A stretch of 64,000 nucleotides of DNA from Sphingomonas kyeonggiensis (GCF_014196745.1 NZ_JACIEH010000002.1:60285-124284), one strand, 5' to 3'. Positions 51,883-62,449 are shown, numbered from the stretch's first letter. Numbers and translations are program-made. Notes: generated by a model from the letters alone, not told the origin.

Positions 51883-52025
51883 GCGGCACGCAAGCGTCGT
51901 ACGAAGCAGGAGTGGACCGCGGCGCGCAAGCGCGGTGGGAAACGAAGCGGAAGGTGGCGCGCAAGCGTGGCTCGAAGCGGATGCCGAAGGCGGCACGAAA
52001 GTGCGGCTCGAAGCGGGAAGGAAGA
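51883..52025. repeat. Four imperfect ~36-bp direct repeats
   Basis: Units begin GCGGCACGCAAGCG (51883), GCGGCGCGCAAGCG (51919), TGGCGCGCAAGCG (51955) and GCGGCACGAAAG (51990). In plus frames they read as 12-residue AARKR(x)2K units, but unit 3 is 35 nt, so the frame slips. Confidence 0.65.
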
Positions 52026-52384
52026 GACGGAAAGGGTACGAACCCTGGTTCGCGGAAACGGGTGCGCAAGCGCTCGGCTTCGGGAACGAAGGAACGGACC
52101 GCCGGGAGATCGGCCAGCCGGATGCGGCGCGCAAGCGATGCGGAAGGACCTGGAGGGATCGAGCGGAGAAAAGCGTCCAGCAAGGCTTCCGACTTCCGGT
52201 CCCGGCCGGAGAGACGAAGCGGGCCGCCGGGGCTGGCAACCGCAACTCCCCTTCGGGGTGAGTGGACAACGGCCAGCCTCGACGACCGACCCAAAGCTCG
52301 CATGCCCTTGCCGGCGCGAGTGGAGGAGCCGCCGAAACCTTGCCGAACGATCCGTCCGGGTCCACGGCAGCAGTCCGGCGACAC

Positions 52385-52420
52385 GGGGCCTGGCAGCAAT
52401 GCCGGGCCCCTTTTGCGTTT
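52385..52420 (+). terminator. Intrinsic terminator-like hairpin in a gene-free region
   Basis: GGGGCCTGGC, AGCAAT, GCCGGGCCCC form a near-perfect 10-bp stem followed by TTTTGCGTTTT on the plus strand. The nearest plus-strand gene ends at 51593, so it may terminate an unannotated transcript. Confidence 0.6.
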
Positions 52421-52663
52421 TGGGGCGTGGCATTTGCCGCGGTGGCTGGGTGCTGCTGACTTCTCGCTCTTCTTCGCTGCGAAGGCTGGGGCATCCGGAA
52501 TCTTTTCGAGCGTCGCGCGCTCCATCGACCTGCGTGAGATATTCGCAAGCCTGGGCCCGGGTCTTCGCCGGGGAAACGCGCATTCGAAGGATCCGCCATC
52601 TGCCCCACGACACAGGCAAAGCAGGCGAAATCCTACATTGCAAGCGCCGTGGGGCAGGATGTT

Positions 52664-53089
52664 TCAGAGCAGGGTGGCGTCCAGGTTGCTCTGTGCCTTG
52701 ATCAGCTTGGAGACGGGGCAGTTGGCATGGGCGCCGGCCGCCAGCGCGTCGAACTGCTCCTGGGCCAGGCCGGGGACGCTGGCCTTGAGGGTCAGGTCCG
52801 AGCGGGTGATGGTGAAGCCGTCGCCATCCTGTTCGAGCTTCACGGCGGCGCTGGTCTCCAGCGAGCCTTCGCTGAACCCGGCACGGGCCAGGGCGAAGCT
52901 GAGCGCCATGGTGAAGCAACCGGCATGCGCTGCGGCGATCAGTTCTTCCGGATTGGTGCCGGGCTCGTCGCCGAACCGGGTGTTGAAGCCGTAGAACTGG
53001 TCGGTCAGCACACCCGACTGGGTGGTGATGTGGCCCTTGCCTTCCTTGCCGAAGCCTTCGTAGCGAGCAGTGGCGGTACGGGTCGTCAT
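52664..53089 (-). CDS. osmC: OsmC-family peroxiredoxin
   Basis: A 141-residue protein with the two redox cysteines of the OsmC/Ohr family (AAHAGCFTMALSFAL and HANCPVSKLIKAQS) and the N-terminal ARYEGFGKEGKGHITTQSGVL, typical of the OsmC branch. It reduces organic hydroperoxides in the cytoplasm. ATG 53089 has GGGAG 9 nt upstream. Monocistronic. Confidence 0.9.
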   Translation of the reverse strand: MTTRTATARYEGFGKEGKGHITTQSGVLTDQFYGFNTRFGDEPGTNPEELIAAAHAGCFTMALSFALARAGFSEGSLETSAAVKLEQDGDGFTITRSDLTLKASVPGLAQEQFDALAAGAHANCPVSKLIKAQSNLDATLL

Positions 53090-53114
53090 GTCTCGGTTCT
53101 CCCTCATGGCCGGA

Positions 53115-53139
53115 GGCCCTGATCTAGGGCATCAGGGCC
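53115..53139 (-). terminator. Hairpin between glycine-zipper and osmC genes
   Basis: GGCCCTGAT pairs perfectly with ATCAGGGCC around 7 nt, extended by a mismatched GCCGG/CCGGC. It is 24 nt beyond the stop of the minus-strand gene at 53163. No T-run. Confidence 0.45.
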
Positions 53140-53162
53140 CCGGCTTGAAGGTACCCTTTAGG

Positions 53163-53567
53163 CTAGCGGCAACGAACCTCGCCCTTGTCGACCGAGGTAC
53201 CGACCGCGCCGCCCGCCGCCGCGCCGATCAGCGCGCCGAGCACTTCCGAACCGCCCGGAGCGATGATCGCACCGAGCACGCCACCGGCTGCCGCGCCGAC
53301 CACCAGGCCGGTGGTGCCGTCCGAGCGGCGGCAATAATAGCGGCCGTCCTGGCCCCGATAGACCCGGTCGTTGCGGCTCAGCTGATACTCGCGGTAGCTG
53401 CGGTCGTCGCGGTAGTAGCGATCGGCATAATAGCCGCCATAGGACGGATCCGGGCGGTTATAGTCATAGCTGGAATAGCCATAGCCGCCGCCGGGGCGGC
53501 CGCCGCCGTAATCGGTGCAGCCGGCGAGGGTCGCCGCGGCAGCGAGTCCCACAAACAGGATACGCAT
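53163..53567 (-). CDS. Glycine-zipper 2TM lipoprotein, copy 2
   Basis: A 134-residue lipoprotein with lipobox TLAGC (Cys17), a Gly/Tyr/Asp-rich linker (GYGYSSYDYNRPDPSYGGYYADRYY), the RGQDGRYYCRRSDGTTG segment shared with the protein at 50689, then two glycine zippers (GLVVGAAAGGVLG, GALIGAAAGGAVG). Probably anchored at the outer membrane. RBS GGAGGAGAG precedes ATG 53567. Confidence 0.83.
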   Translation of the reverse strand: MRILFVGLAAAATLAGCTDYGGGRPGGGYGYSSYDYNRPDPSYGGYYADRYYRDDRSYREYQLSRNDRVYRGQDGRYYCRRSDGTTGLVVGAAAGGVLGAIIAPGGSEVLGALIGAAAGGAVGTSVDKGEVRCR

Positions 53568-53635
53568 CTCTCTCCTCCTCCGTGAACCCGCTCGCATGGG
53601 GGAATGCACGGGGAGGGCGAAAGGTTTCGCAGCCA

Positions 53636-54025
53636 TTACAAAGACCCGGCGCCCGGGCCGGCGGTGGCCAGGGCCGGGCGGAACTGTCCGCGCTCGGATG
53701 CCGGTACCGAGGCGGTGGGATCGGGGCGGAAGGCCTCCGGGGCCCGTTCCGATCCGTCCGGATGGCCGTCGCCGATCAGGTCGACGGGCTCGGTGCCCTC
53801 GACCGGGCGGCGGAGCAGTCGCCACGCCCCGAAGGCTGCCGCACCCAGCACCGCCACGGCGATCGCGCCGAGCGAGGCGATGCCCGCCGAATGCGCGGTG
53901 CGGTTTGCAGGAGCGGCCTGCTTTGCCGCGGGTGCCTTGGCCTTCGCCCCGGGCTTGCGGGCCGCGGGCTTGCGCCTAGCGGCGGTGGTGGTGCCGGTGG
54001 AAGACTTGCGGGAGGGCGTCGCCAT
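53636..54025 (-). CDS. Hypothetical single-pass membrane protein with basic N-terminus
   Basis: A 129-residue protein: a Lys/Ala/Arg-rich N-terminal half (KPAARKPGAKAKAPAAK), one hydrophobic helix at about residues 50-68 (AGIASLGAIAVAVLGAAAFGAWRLL), and an acidic/Pro-rich C-terminus (GTEPVDLIGDGHPDGSERAPEAF). GAGAGG lies 8 nt before ATG 54025. No family recognised; the basic tail is similar in composition to the H1-like protein at 48433. Confidence 0.65.
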   Translation of the reverse strand: MATPSRKSSTGTTTAARRKPAARKPGAKAKAPAAKQAAPANRTAHSAGIASLGAIAVAVLGAAAFGAWRLLRRPVEGTEPVDLIGDGHPDGSERAPEAFRPDPTASVPASERGQFRPALATAGPGAGSL

Positions 54026-54115
54026 CGAAATTCCTCTCTGACTCAAGGGGTTTCGACGGGAAACGGGTGGGCGGGGCGAGCGTTCCGCCCCGCCGCCCGG
54101 CGACCCGAGCTTTGG

Positions 54116-54646
54116 TCAGCCCTGTTCCTTGCCCGTGCACTGGCCGGTGCGCTTCGCATCGACCGTCGCCGAGAATTTCCCGCCAGCGCCCTCGGTCTTC
54201 ACTTCGGTGTGGTAGCTGGTGGCCGAATAGGTGCCCTTCACCGTCATCACCTGCTTCTGGCCGGCACGATCGCAGGTCATCTTGGCGTCGATGGTGCCGC
54301 CGGCCATGGTGAAGTGATCGTAGCGGCAGCTCTTGTCGCCGCCGAACATGCCGGCCTTGGGCGACTTCACGTCCTCCTCGGTCACGCAGGTGGTGACCGT
54401 CTGGCCCTGCTGCATCTTCTCCTTCATCGCCTTCACCGTCTCGGCCGGTATCTTGTCCATGTTCGGAATCTCGATGTCGGCGACGATCTTGCTTTCCCAG
54501 GCACCCGGTGAGATGAAATTGCCCGAACCCGCCGCTGCGGCGACCTTGTTCGAGACTTCCTCGACCGACGCATTCTTCGCGGTGACGTTCGGACCGGAAT
54601 TGCAGGCCGCCAGAACCAGCGGCAACAGCATGACGATATGCTTCAC
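54116..54646 (-). CDS. DUF3617 lipoprotein
   Basis: A 176-residue lipoprotein with lipobox VLAAC (Cys15). SPGAWESKIVADIEIPNMDKIPAETVKAMKEKMQQGQTVTTCVTEEDVKSPKAGMFGGDKSCRYDHFTMAGGTIDAKMTC is the DUF3617 pattern with paired cysteines, common in sphingomonads; function unknown. GTG 54646 is preferred to an ATG 6 nt upstream because AAAGGGG directly abuts that ATG. Confidence 0.82.
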   Translation of the reverse strand: MKHIVMLLPLVLAACNSGPNVTAKNASVEEVSNKVAAAAGSGNFISPGAWESKIVADIEIPNMDKIPAETVKAMKEKMQQGQTVTTCVTEEDVKSPKAGMFGGDKSCRYDHFTMAGGTIDAKMTCDRAGQKQVMTVKGTYSATSYHTEVKTEGAGGKFSATVDAKRTGQCTGKEQG

Positions 54647-54783
54647 GGACATCCCCTTTTTGGTTGGAACATGCCCCCGCCCCGGAGCGGACCATAGGCT
54701 GCAAAGATGCGCAGGCGAAACCACCATGCGCACGGCTGGTCGCGCCGGGATACCGGATGGCCGATGCTGCAGGCAGCACAAAA

Positions 54784-54812
54784 CCCCCTTCCGCGCGCAC
54801 CGCGGAAGGGGG
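54784..54812 (-). terminator. Intrinsic terminator of the small gene at 54831
   Basis: CCCCCTTCCGCG pairs perfectly over 12 bp with CGCGGAAGGGGG around a 5-nt loop; on the minus strand it is followed by TTTTG. It starts 18 nt after the small gene's stop. Confidence 0.8.
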
Positions 54813-54830
54813 CTGAGAGCTGTGTGAAGG

Positions 54831-55010
54831 TCAGTTTGCCGGGCTGCTCTCGCGTCGGGCGCGGGCGTCGGCGACATGTTCCTGGCGTACTGCCATGTCG
54901 ATCCATGCGGCTTCGGCGCGCAGGCATCGGTCGCGGACATTCTCGAGCGTGGCGAGATCGGCTTCCGCCCGGCAGCGGGCTGCCTGGGCACGATAGTCTG
55001 GCTGGGCCAT
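54831..55010 (-). CDS. Conserved-looking 59-residue small protein
   Basis: The protein reads MAQPDYRAQAARCRAEADLA, then a helical Arg/Ala/Glu-rich stretch with LENVRDRCLRAEAAWIDMAVRQEHVADA. AGGAG lies 8 nt before the ATG and an intrinsic terminator follows the stop, so it is a complete transcription unit. Similar short proteins with a PDYR-QAARCRAEA start occur in sphingomonads; function unknown. Confidence 0.75.
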   Translation of the reverse strand: MAQPDYRAQAARCRAEADLATLENVRDRCLRAEAAWIDMAVRQEHVADARARRESSPAN

Positions 55011-55074
55011 GAAACGGCTCCTGCTGAAAAGGGGGAAAGGCGGCGCTCCGGCGATCGGAGGCCGCCGGCCCGGC

Positions 55075-55287
55075 CTATTCCGCGGCGGAGAGGTTCGCTG
55101 CCGACGGGCGGCCGCGCTTGTCCTCTTCCAGATCGTAGTTCACGCGCTGGTCCGGGTTGAGCGTCGACATGCCCGAGCGCTCGACGGCGCTGATATGGAC
55201 GAAATGATCCTGGGTGCCGCCGTCCGGCTTGATGAAACCGAAGCCCTTGACGGCATCGAAGAATTTTACGGTGCCGGTGTGGCTCAT
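55075..55287 (-). CDS. cspA: Cold-shock domain protein
   Basis: A 70-residue single cold-shock domain: TGTVKFFDAVKGFGFIKPDGGTQDHFVHISAVERSG contains both RNP motifs (KGFGFI and DHFVHI), followed by NYDLEEDKRGRPSAANL. It binds single-stranded RNA/DNA. ATG 55287 has AGGAG 8 nt upstream. A 186-nt gap upstream is compatible with the long leader usual for csp genes. Confidence 0.95.
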   Translation of the reverse strand: MSHTGTVKFFDAVKGFGFIKPDGGTQDHFVHISAVERSGMSTLNPDQRVNYDLEEDKRGRPSAANLSAAE

Positions 55288-55473
55288 GGTAGATACTCCT
55301 GTGCGGCGCGCCAGAAGGTGGCGCGCTTCGCGCTGCAAGGGGCAGAAGGAGGGTCAAGGGAGCCGCAGGGCGCCGGAGGCCGTCAATGTGCGACTGAAGC
55401 GATGTGTCATGTGGGCGCAAAACGCCCGAAAAGCAAGGGCGGGGGCCGGAACGCCCCCGCGACCACGCCGGTA

Positions 55474-55629
55474 TCAGCCGAGAACCTCGATCGCCGCGGC
55501 GCGGGCCACGGCGCAATTGCGCGGGCTGGCGACCGGGAAAAGCCGACGATGCGGCGGCACGAATGCCTGGAACGGGTTCTTGCGGGTACGGGTAATCTGG
55601 GTTTCGTGGATCTTGTCGAAAAAGTTCAT
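55474..55629 (-). CDS. Small basic hypothetical protein
   Basis: A 51-residue frame, MNFFDKIHETQITRTRKNPF, ending in AAAIEVLG. AAGGA lies 6 nt before ATG 55629. It is upstream of cspA on the same strand. No family recognised; longer in-frame extension to 55764 is less likely because this start has the better RBS. Confidence 0.5.
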   Translation of the reverse strand: MNFFDKIHETQITRTRKNPFQAFVPPHRRLFPVASPRNCAVARAAAIEVLG

Positions 55630-55984
55630 GATATTCCTTGTTTCTGGTTCTTGGCTCATCGCGCTGGAGCGGGTGCACGACCGGAACGGCGCATGGCGCT
55701 CGCACAGGCGGATAAGCGGTGAAAAGGCGCTGCGGTTCCGCATTGCGGAAGCGGTTCGCCGCACAAAAGCGGTGGGCGCCTGAAGACCATATAGCGAACA
55801 TCGCCGGATTTTTCAAGCCGGCCCCGGATTTCTCCGATCCGGACCTGCCGCGCGAATCCCGGCACCAAGCGGCTCGTTGCACCGCCAGAACCGCTTTCGC
55901 CACGGGATCGGATGCATCCCTTGCTGCCCGCAAGCCACGGAATCGATAGGGGAATGCCCGAGCGGGAGACAGATGGAGAGTCGC
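55630..55984. other. 355-nt intergenic region
   Basis: The divergent region between the small basic gene and the PUD-domain gene must hold both promoters. Some local GCGGTT/CGCCGC repeats near 55730-55770 are visible. No gene or structured RNA is convincing. Confidence 0.4.
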
Positions 55985-56554
55985 ATGACGACCGAGAACA
56001 CCGCATCCGCCGTGATCACCAACAACAGCAGCAAGACCTTCGTCTCGATCGGCCTCTCGCACAAATATAGCGACGTCTATTCGAGCAAGGCGGGCTGGGA
56101 GAATCTCGCCCCCGGCCAGACCACCAGCCCGGCACTGGCCGTTGAGTACAATACCGGCTTCGGCACCACCGGAGAGGACTGGTGGTTCCTGCTCGCCGTC
56201 GATAGCCAGGGCAATGTGTGGAACACCGATCCCTCCAATGCCCGCTGGCTGTGGGACAAGGTCGACTGGGGCATCGCCAATTTCGGCGAGGTGATCGCCG
56301 AGGGACTGGATGCCACCGGGCCCGAGACGCTGGGTGCCGGTGACGTCGCCGGCGTGCTGATGGAAGTGCTGACCGCCGCGACCAACGACACCTCGGTCGA
56401 GGGGTACAAGGAGTTCCTGCTGCGCGACGAGGACGCAGGCAACACCGTGACGATCACGCTGACCGACACCAACATCCATTTCAGCGCACCGAGCGGCACC
56501 GCCGACACGCCGCTGGCCCTCGCCCAGGCGGCACCCAAGCCGGCCAACGCCTGA
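55985..56554 (+). CDS. PUD1/2 (Up-regulated in Daf-2)-like domain protein
   Basis: A 189-residue protein without signal peptide. SAVITNNSSKTFVSIGLSHKYSDVYSSKAGWENLAPGQTTSPALAVEYNTGFGTTGEDWWFLLAVDSQGNVWNT resembles the aegerolysin-like beta-sandwich of PUD1_2 proteins (fungi, nematodes, some bacteria), and a C-terminal region ends in strands (NTVTITLTDTNIHFSAPSG). Function unknown; lipid or glycan interaction has been discussed for the fold. ATG 55985 has GGAG 6 nt upstream; ATG 55973 is an alternative. Confidence 0.68.
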   Translation: MTTENTASAVITNNSSKTFVSIGLSHKYSDVYSSKAGWENLAPGQTTSPALAVEYNTGFGTTGEDWWFLLAVDSQGNVWNTDPSNARWLWDKVDWGIANFGEVIAEGLDATGPETLGAGDVAGVLMEVLTAATNDTSVEGYKEFLLRDEDAGNTVTITLTDTNIHFSAPSGTADTPLALAQAAPKPANA

Positions 56555-56586
56555 AGGACCGGCCCGCGCCGTGGCTCGCTGGCGGG

Positions 56587-57657
56587 TCACGGCGCGGGTT
56601 GTTCCGTGGGAACGGCAGTGGCCGGGTCGTCCGCCGGCGGAGCGGCGAGGGCGGCGAACCAGCGATCGCGGGCCTCGGTCTCCAGGGCGCGGCGGGTTTC
56701 CACCTCGGCGCGCATCGGGGCGTCGAGCGCTTCCTCCTCTTCCGGGCTCAGTTCGCGCTCATAGCCCTCCTCGCCATATTCGCCTTCCTCCTCGCCACGG
56801 AAGTTGTGGGGCGGCGGGAAATGGGTGCGCCAGGCGCGCGCCTCCTCGTCCCACCAGACCGGCTCGTCATCGTCGGCCGGGCCATCGGGGAAATCTTGAA
56901 TCGCTTGAATCTCCATCGCCTGCGCGGGGGCGATCTCGACCAGCCCGGCGGCCTCGGCACGGAGCCATTGCGCGCCGCTCCAGGCCTGGCGCGCATCGGG
57001 ATCGAGATCGTCGAGGGCGAGCGGCTCGGCGAGGTCGGTATGGGTGCGCAGCCAGGTATCGGCGCGGGCGAGCGCGCGGACCGGGGCGAGATCGTCCTCG
57101 CTGGCGGCCTCGACCCGGCGGGCGAGGAACAGCCCGGCGCGCGCCGGCCCGGCATCGCGCGCGACCAGCTCGAGGAACGGCTCGAACTCCTGCGCGACCA
57201 GCCGCGCGGCGGCATGGGTGGTCTCCTTCGCCGCCTTGTCGGCCATGCGATCGAGCCGGTTGAGCATCGCCATGCCGAGCCGGTTGTCGAGGTGGTGGCG
57301 CTCGACCTCGCTGCCGTCGGGGCGGGTGATCGTCTCGACAGTGCCGTGGAGCGCGCGTTCCATCAGCACGTCCGCCAGATGGTTGCGCGCATGGAGCAGC
57401 GCAGCCTGCCAGCCGATGCCGAACTGCGTGCCGCGGGCGGAGTGGCGAAAGGCATAGGCGGATTGCTGGGTGAGCCCGACCAGCCGGCACGCCTGGCCGA
57501 CCGTGGCCCCATCGGCGAGCGCGCGGAGGAACCGCGCCTGGTTCGCGCCCGACCAGCCGGCGATCCGCTGCGAGGGGGACTTGGTGTACTCGTCGACCGC
57601 CAGCTCGACGACTTCGTCATCGCCGTACGGGGGGAGGAAGTTCTGGTGTGCGCTCAT
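56587..57657 (-). CDS. HTH-containing hypothetical protein
   Basis: A 356-residue protein. Residues ~30-80 form a helix-turn-helix-like segment (QARFLRALADGATVGQACRLVGLTQQSAYAFRHSARG), as in terminase-small-subunit or homeodomain-like DNA-binding proteins. Then come helical regions (LADVLMERALHGTVETITRPDGSEVERHHLDNRLGMAMLNRLDRMAD) and a highly acidic linker (GEEEGEYGEEGYERELSPEEEEALDAP). Seen widely in sphingomonads as hypothetical; DNA binding is inferred. ATG 57657 follows GAGAGG. Confidence 0.72.
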   Translation of the reverse strand: MSAHQNFLPPYGDDEVVELAVDEYTKSPSQRIAGWSGANQARFLRALADGATVGQACRLVGLTQQSAYAFRHSARGTQFGIGWQAALLHARNHLADVLMERALHGTVETITRPDGSEVERHHLDNRLGMAMLNRLDRMADKAAKETTHAAARLVAQEFEPFLELVARDAGPARAGLFLARRVEAASEDDLAPVRALARADTWLRTHTDLAEPLALDDLDPDARQAWSGAQWLRAEAAGLVEIAPAQAMEIQAIQDFPDGPADDDEPVWWDEEARAWRTHFPPPHNFRGEEEGEYGEEGYERELSPEEEEALDAPMRAEVETRRALETEARDRWFAALAAPPADDPATAVPTEQPAP

Positions 57658-57853
57658 CGGGTGGTCCTCTCGGGTTTGCTTGAGGACCGGTTAGGTATGC
57701 TGGAATGGGGGCTGTAGGACAGCAATTTGTTTATGGTTTGTTCTTTTGGGCGGCGCGTTTGGGGGCGATACCCACCGGGGGATAACTGCGCGGTCAGTAT
57801 CACAAAAACGACGAGGGTTTGTTTAATGGCTAATAGAGCGCCAGCGTAAAGAA

Positions 57854-58267
57854 CTAGCTGGTCATGTATTCTCTCATGGCATCGTAATCAAATCTACACC
57901 ATGGGGCGCCGATCTTGCGTCGTGATAGATTGGACCAACGGATTTGTAGAGATAGAATTCTTCCGGACCAGTCATCGGCATTTGTAGAGCATCCGCCAAA
58001 GGGGCATTGGTTCGCCATAACAATTGCCGCGGCCGTGCAGCCGTTCTTCTCGGAAATATCGTCCGCTTTGCGCATGCACTCCAGGAAGCCCGTCATGGTT
58101 ACCGGGTAGTCTTCGTTGAGTTGGCGCCAAGACCTGTTCAGCGAAGCTTGTTGCTCGTTGATGTCGTCGCAAACAGATTGCGCGAACGCCTCATTCGCGA
58201 AAATGAGTAAGTAGATTGCTACGATCGATCGAGTATTTCGAAATACCGATTTACGAATGCGCCGCAC
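57854..58267 (-). CDS. Cys-containing exported hypothetical protein (AT-rich patch)
   Basis: A 137-residue protein starting at GTG 58267, with GGAGG 8 nt upstream. The signal peptide is clear (RSIVAIYLLIFANEAFAQ). The mature part has six cysteines (SVCDDINEQQ, GFLECMRKADD, NGCTAAAIVMANQCPFGGCS, GAPWCRFDY), probably disulfide-bonded in the periplasm. Codon use and base composition are more AT-rich than neighbours, suggesting recent acquisition. No family recognised. Confidence 0.65.
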   Translation of the reverse strand: MRRIRKSVFRNTRSIVAIYLLIFANEAFAQSVCDDINEQQASLNRSWRQLNEDYPVTMTGFLECMRKADDISEKNGCTAAAIVMANQCPFGGCSTNADDWSGRILSLQIRWSNLSRRKIGAPWCRFDYDAMREYMTS

Positions 58268-58309
58268 GACAATAGCCTCCACACCATCGTTTCGATTCGG
58301 AAACGATAT

Positions 58310-58320
58310 TAATCATAGTG
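58310..58320 (-). promoter_or_regulatory. Shared promoter-like motif upstream of the exported orphan
   Basis: On the minus strand CACTATGATTA contains a TATGAT -10-like hexamer. The identical 11-mer lies at 58879-58889 upstream of the next orphan gene, hinting at a shared promoter or regulator site. Confidence 0.35.
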
Positions 58321-58415
58321 CGATCAATAAATCAAATAGATGCGATATGATTTGGCGGATAATGGCATTAATCAGATAAGGGTTTTAGGAATAATGCGAT
58401 AAATGCAAAGATAAA

Positions 58416-58790
58416 TCATCTGGCGGGTGAGGTGTTTATTATTGATGTGGCGCCATTTTCGCCCAGTTTGCTCGAGTCCGAGTTCGGATTGAAACCCAGC
58501 AACGCGGCCACTACAAGGCCAAGCCCGACTGTGACGAGTTGTCCTGCCTTTTGGTTTCCGATGAAGGAACGCAGTGCCTGTGGTTCACTGGCATCAGGCG
58601 CATAAGATTGGGTTTCGAAGGTAAACCACAAGGGAATCAGTACGGCCCAAAGCGCCGTGCACGCTTCACGAAGCGTCCGATGCACACCCAGGGCATCGTC
58701 CAGATATATGTGATGTCCGAACAGAATTCCAGAAAACAGTAAAGTGCAAATGAAAATCGCGCCGGTGACGGCAAATTTATGTGGTAGCAT
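58416..58790 (-). CDS. Small membrane hypothetical protein (AT-rich patch)
   Basis: A 124-residue protein with three hydrophobic segments (FAVTGAIFICTLLFSGILFG, TALWAVLIPLWFTF, LVTVGLGLVVAALLGF) and a polar tail. ATG 58790 follows AAGGAAGG. It is in the same AT-rich patch and orientation as the exported Cys protein. No family recognised. Confidence 0.6.
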   Translation of the reverse strand: MLPHKFAVTGAIFICTLLFSGILFGHHIYLDDALGVHRTLREACTALWAVLIPLWFTFETQSYAPDASEPQALRSFIGNQKAGQLVTVGLGLVVAALLGFNPNSDSSKLGENGATSIINTSPAR

Positions 58791-58878
58791 CACACCTTCC
58801 TTATGGCATGATAAATATCACTGCTTTTTTAGTTAATCACAGCAAGCACTTTGCGTCAACGCAATCTCAATTATGTAA

Positions 58879-58889
58879 TAATCATAGTG
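58879..58889 (-). promoter_or_regulatory. Shared promoter-like motif upstream of the membrane orphan
   Basis: Second copy of the minus-strand 11-mer CACTATGATTA with a TATGAT core, 89 nt before the gene at 58790. Confidence 0.35.
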
Positions 58890-59036
58890 AAGCTATTCCT
58901 CAGTCGGTTTGGGCAGTGTGGTGGGCGATGGTGCCATGGTACTCTGGTCGTGCGTGCGCCTGCTTATTGGTTAGGTGCCTGAAACGACGAAAGATAATTC
59001 TCCGGATAGCTGCTCGGCCGCCTTCCTGATGCTCCT

Positions 59037-59291
59037 CTAGTCGATGATCCGGTCGGCAATCCTGATTGTGTCAGGATCGTGTTCGATCATCACCAACGTG
59101 TCGGGCTGCTATACTTGGCGGCGCGCGTTACCCCACTCCGAGAACCGCACCCAGAACACCGCAAACGATACTCCCGTCGTCAGCAGTGTGATGGTGTGGA
59201 CCTCCAGCCTTCGTAGGCCTCGCAGCGCGGCATCCTGAGTCGGTCGGGGCGCGGGCCAGATCACCAGTAACGGGCTCAGCAGGACCAGCAC
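59037..59291 (-). pseudogene. Decayed fragments: hydrophobic segment and ATPase C-terminal remnant
   Basis: 59109-59291 encodes a hydrophobic peptide (LVLLSPLLVIWPAPRP, TITLLTTGVSFAVFWVRF) ending in TAG. In the same frame after that stop, 59037-59108 reads DTLVMIEHDPDTIRIADRIID and a second TAG. The latter resembles the H-loop region of UvrA/ABC ATPases (compare [19 protein letters not shown] in the UvrA encoded next door). Probably remnants of one or two degraded genes. Confidence 0.35.
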
Positions 59292-59462
59292 GCAGCCGCC
59301 GCCCTAGGCAGATAGATGCTATGCCGATCAGCAGGGCGTCATTCCCGGCATGGGCGGCGGCCTCGATTTGGGCAATGCGGGCGAGGTGACGGCAATGGGC
59401 GCCTGTGAGGGCTCGTGGCGCCCACGCACCCTCACCCTCCCACCGCCTTTGGCGGCGGGCCC

Positions 59463-59489
59463 CTCCCTCTCCCGCAGGCGGGAGAGGGG
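59463..59489 (-). terminator. Hairpin after uvrA
   Basis: CCCTCTCCC and GGGAGAGGG pair around a GC-containing loop 9 nt beyond the uvrA stop on the minus strand; no T-run. Similar in sequence to the hairpin at 31896-31923. Confidence 0.5.
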
Positions 59490-59497
59490 TTTGGGAA

Positions 59498-62449
<2,952 letters not shown>

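Larger units (their letters stand above)
51612..52663. other. Gene-free kilobase with repeats and RNA-like structure
   Basis: No convincing coding frame is seen on either strand. The stretch contains four imperfect ~36-bp repeats (51883-52025), a nested hairpin block (52231-52278), an intrinsic-terminator-like hairpin on the plus strand (52385-52414) and a fragment of the dispersed repeat (52627-52644). It may hold a plus-strand noncoding RNA ending near 52414, or remnants of a decayed basic-repeat gene. Confidence 0.5.
58791..59497. other. 707-nt region with decayed sequence between orphan genes and uvrA
   Basis: The left part is AT-rich and holds the promoter-like motif at 58879-58889. The right part contains minus-strand fragments at 59037-59291 (see pseudogene entry) and a CCCTCTCCC/GGGAGAGGG hairpin (59463-59489) that could end uvrA transcription. 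No intact gene is seen. Confidence 0.5.

Noticed and set aside
51590..52919. Several long overlapping frames on both strands in the gene-free kilobase
   Set aside because: None has a convincing RBS, domain or normal composition; the frames overlap one another and extend into osmC, so they are treated as noncoding.
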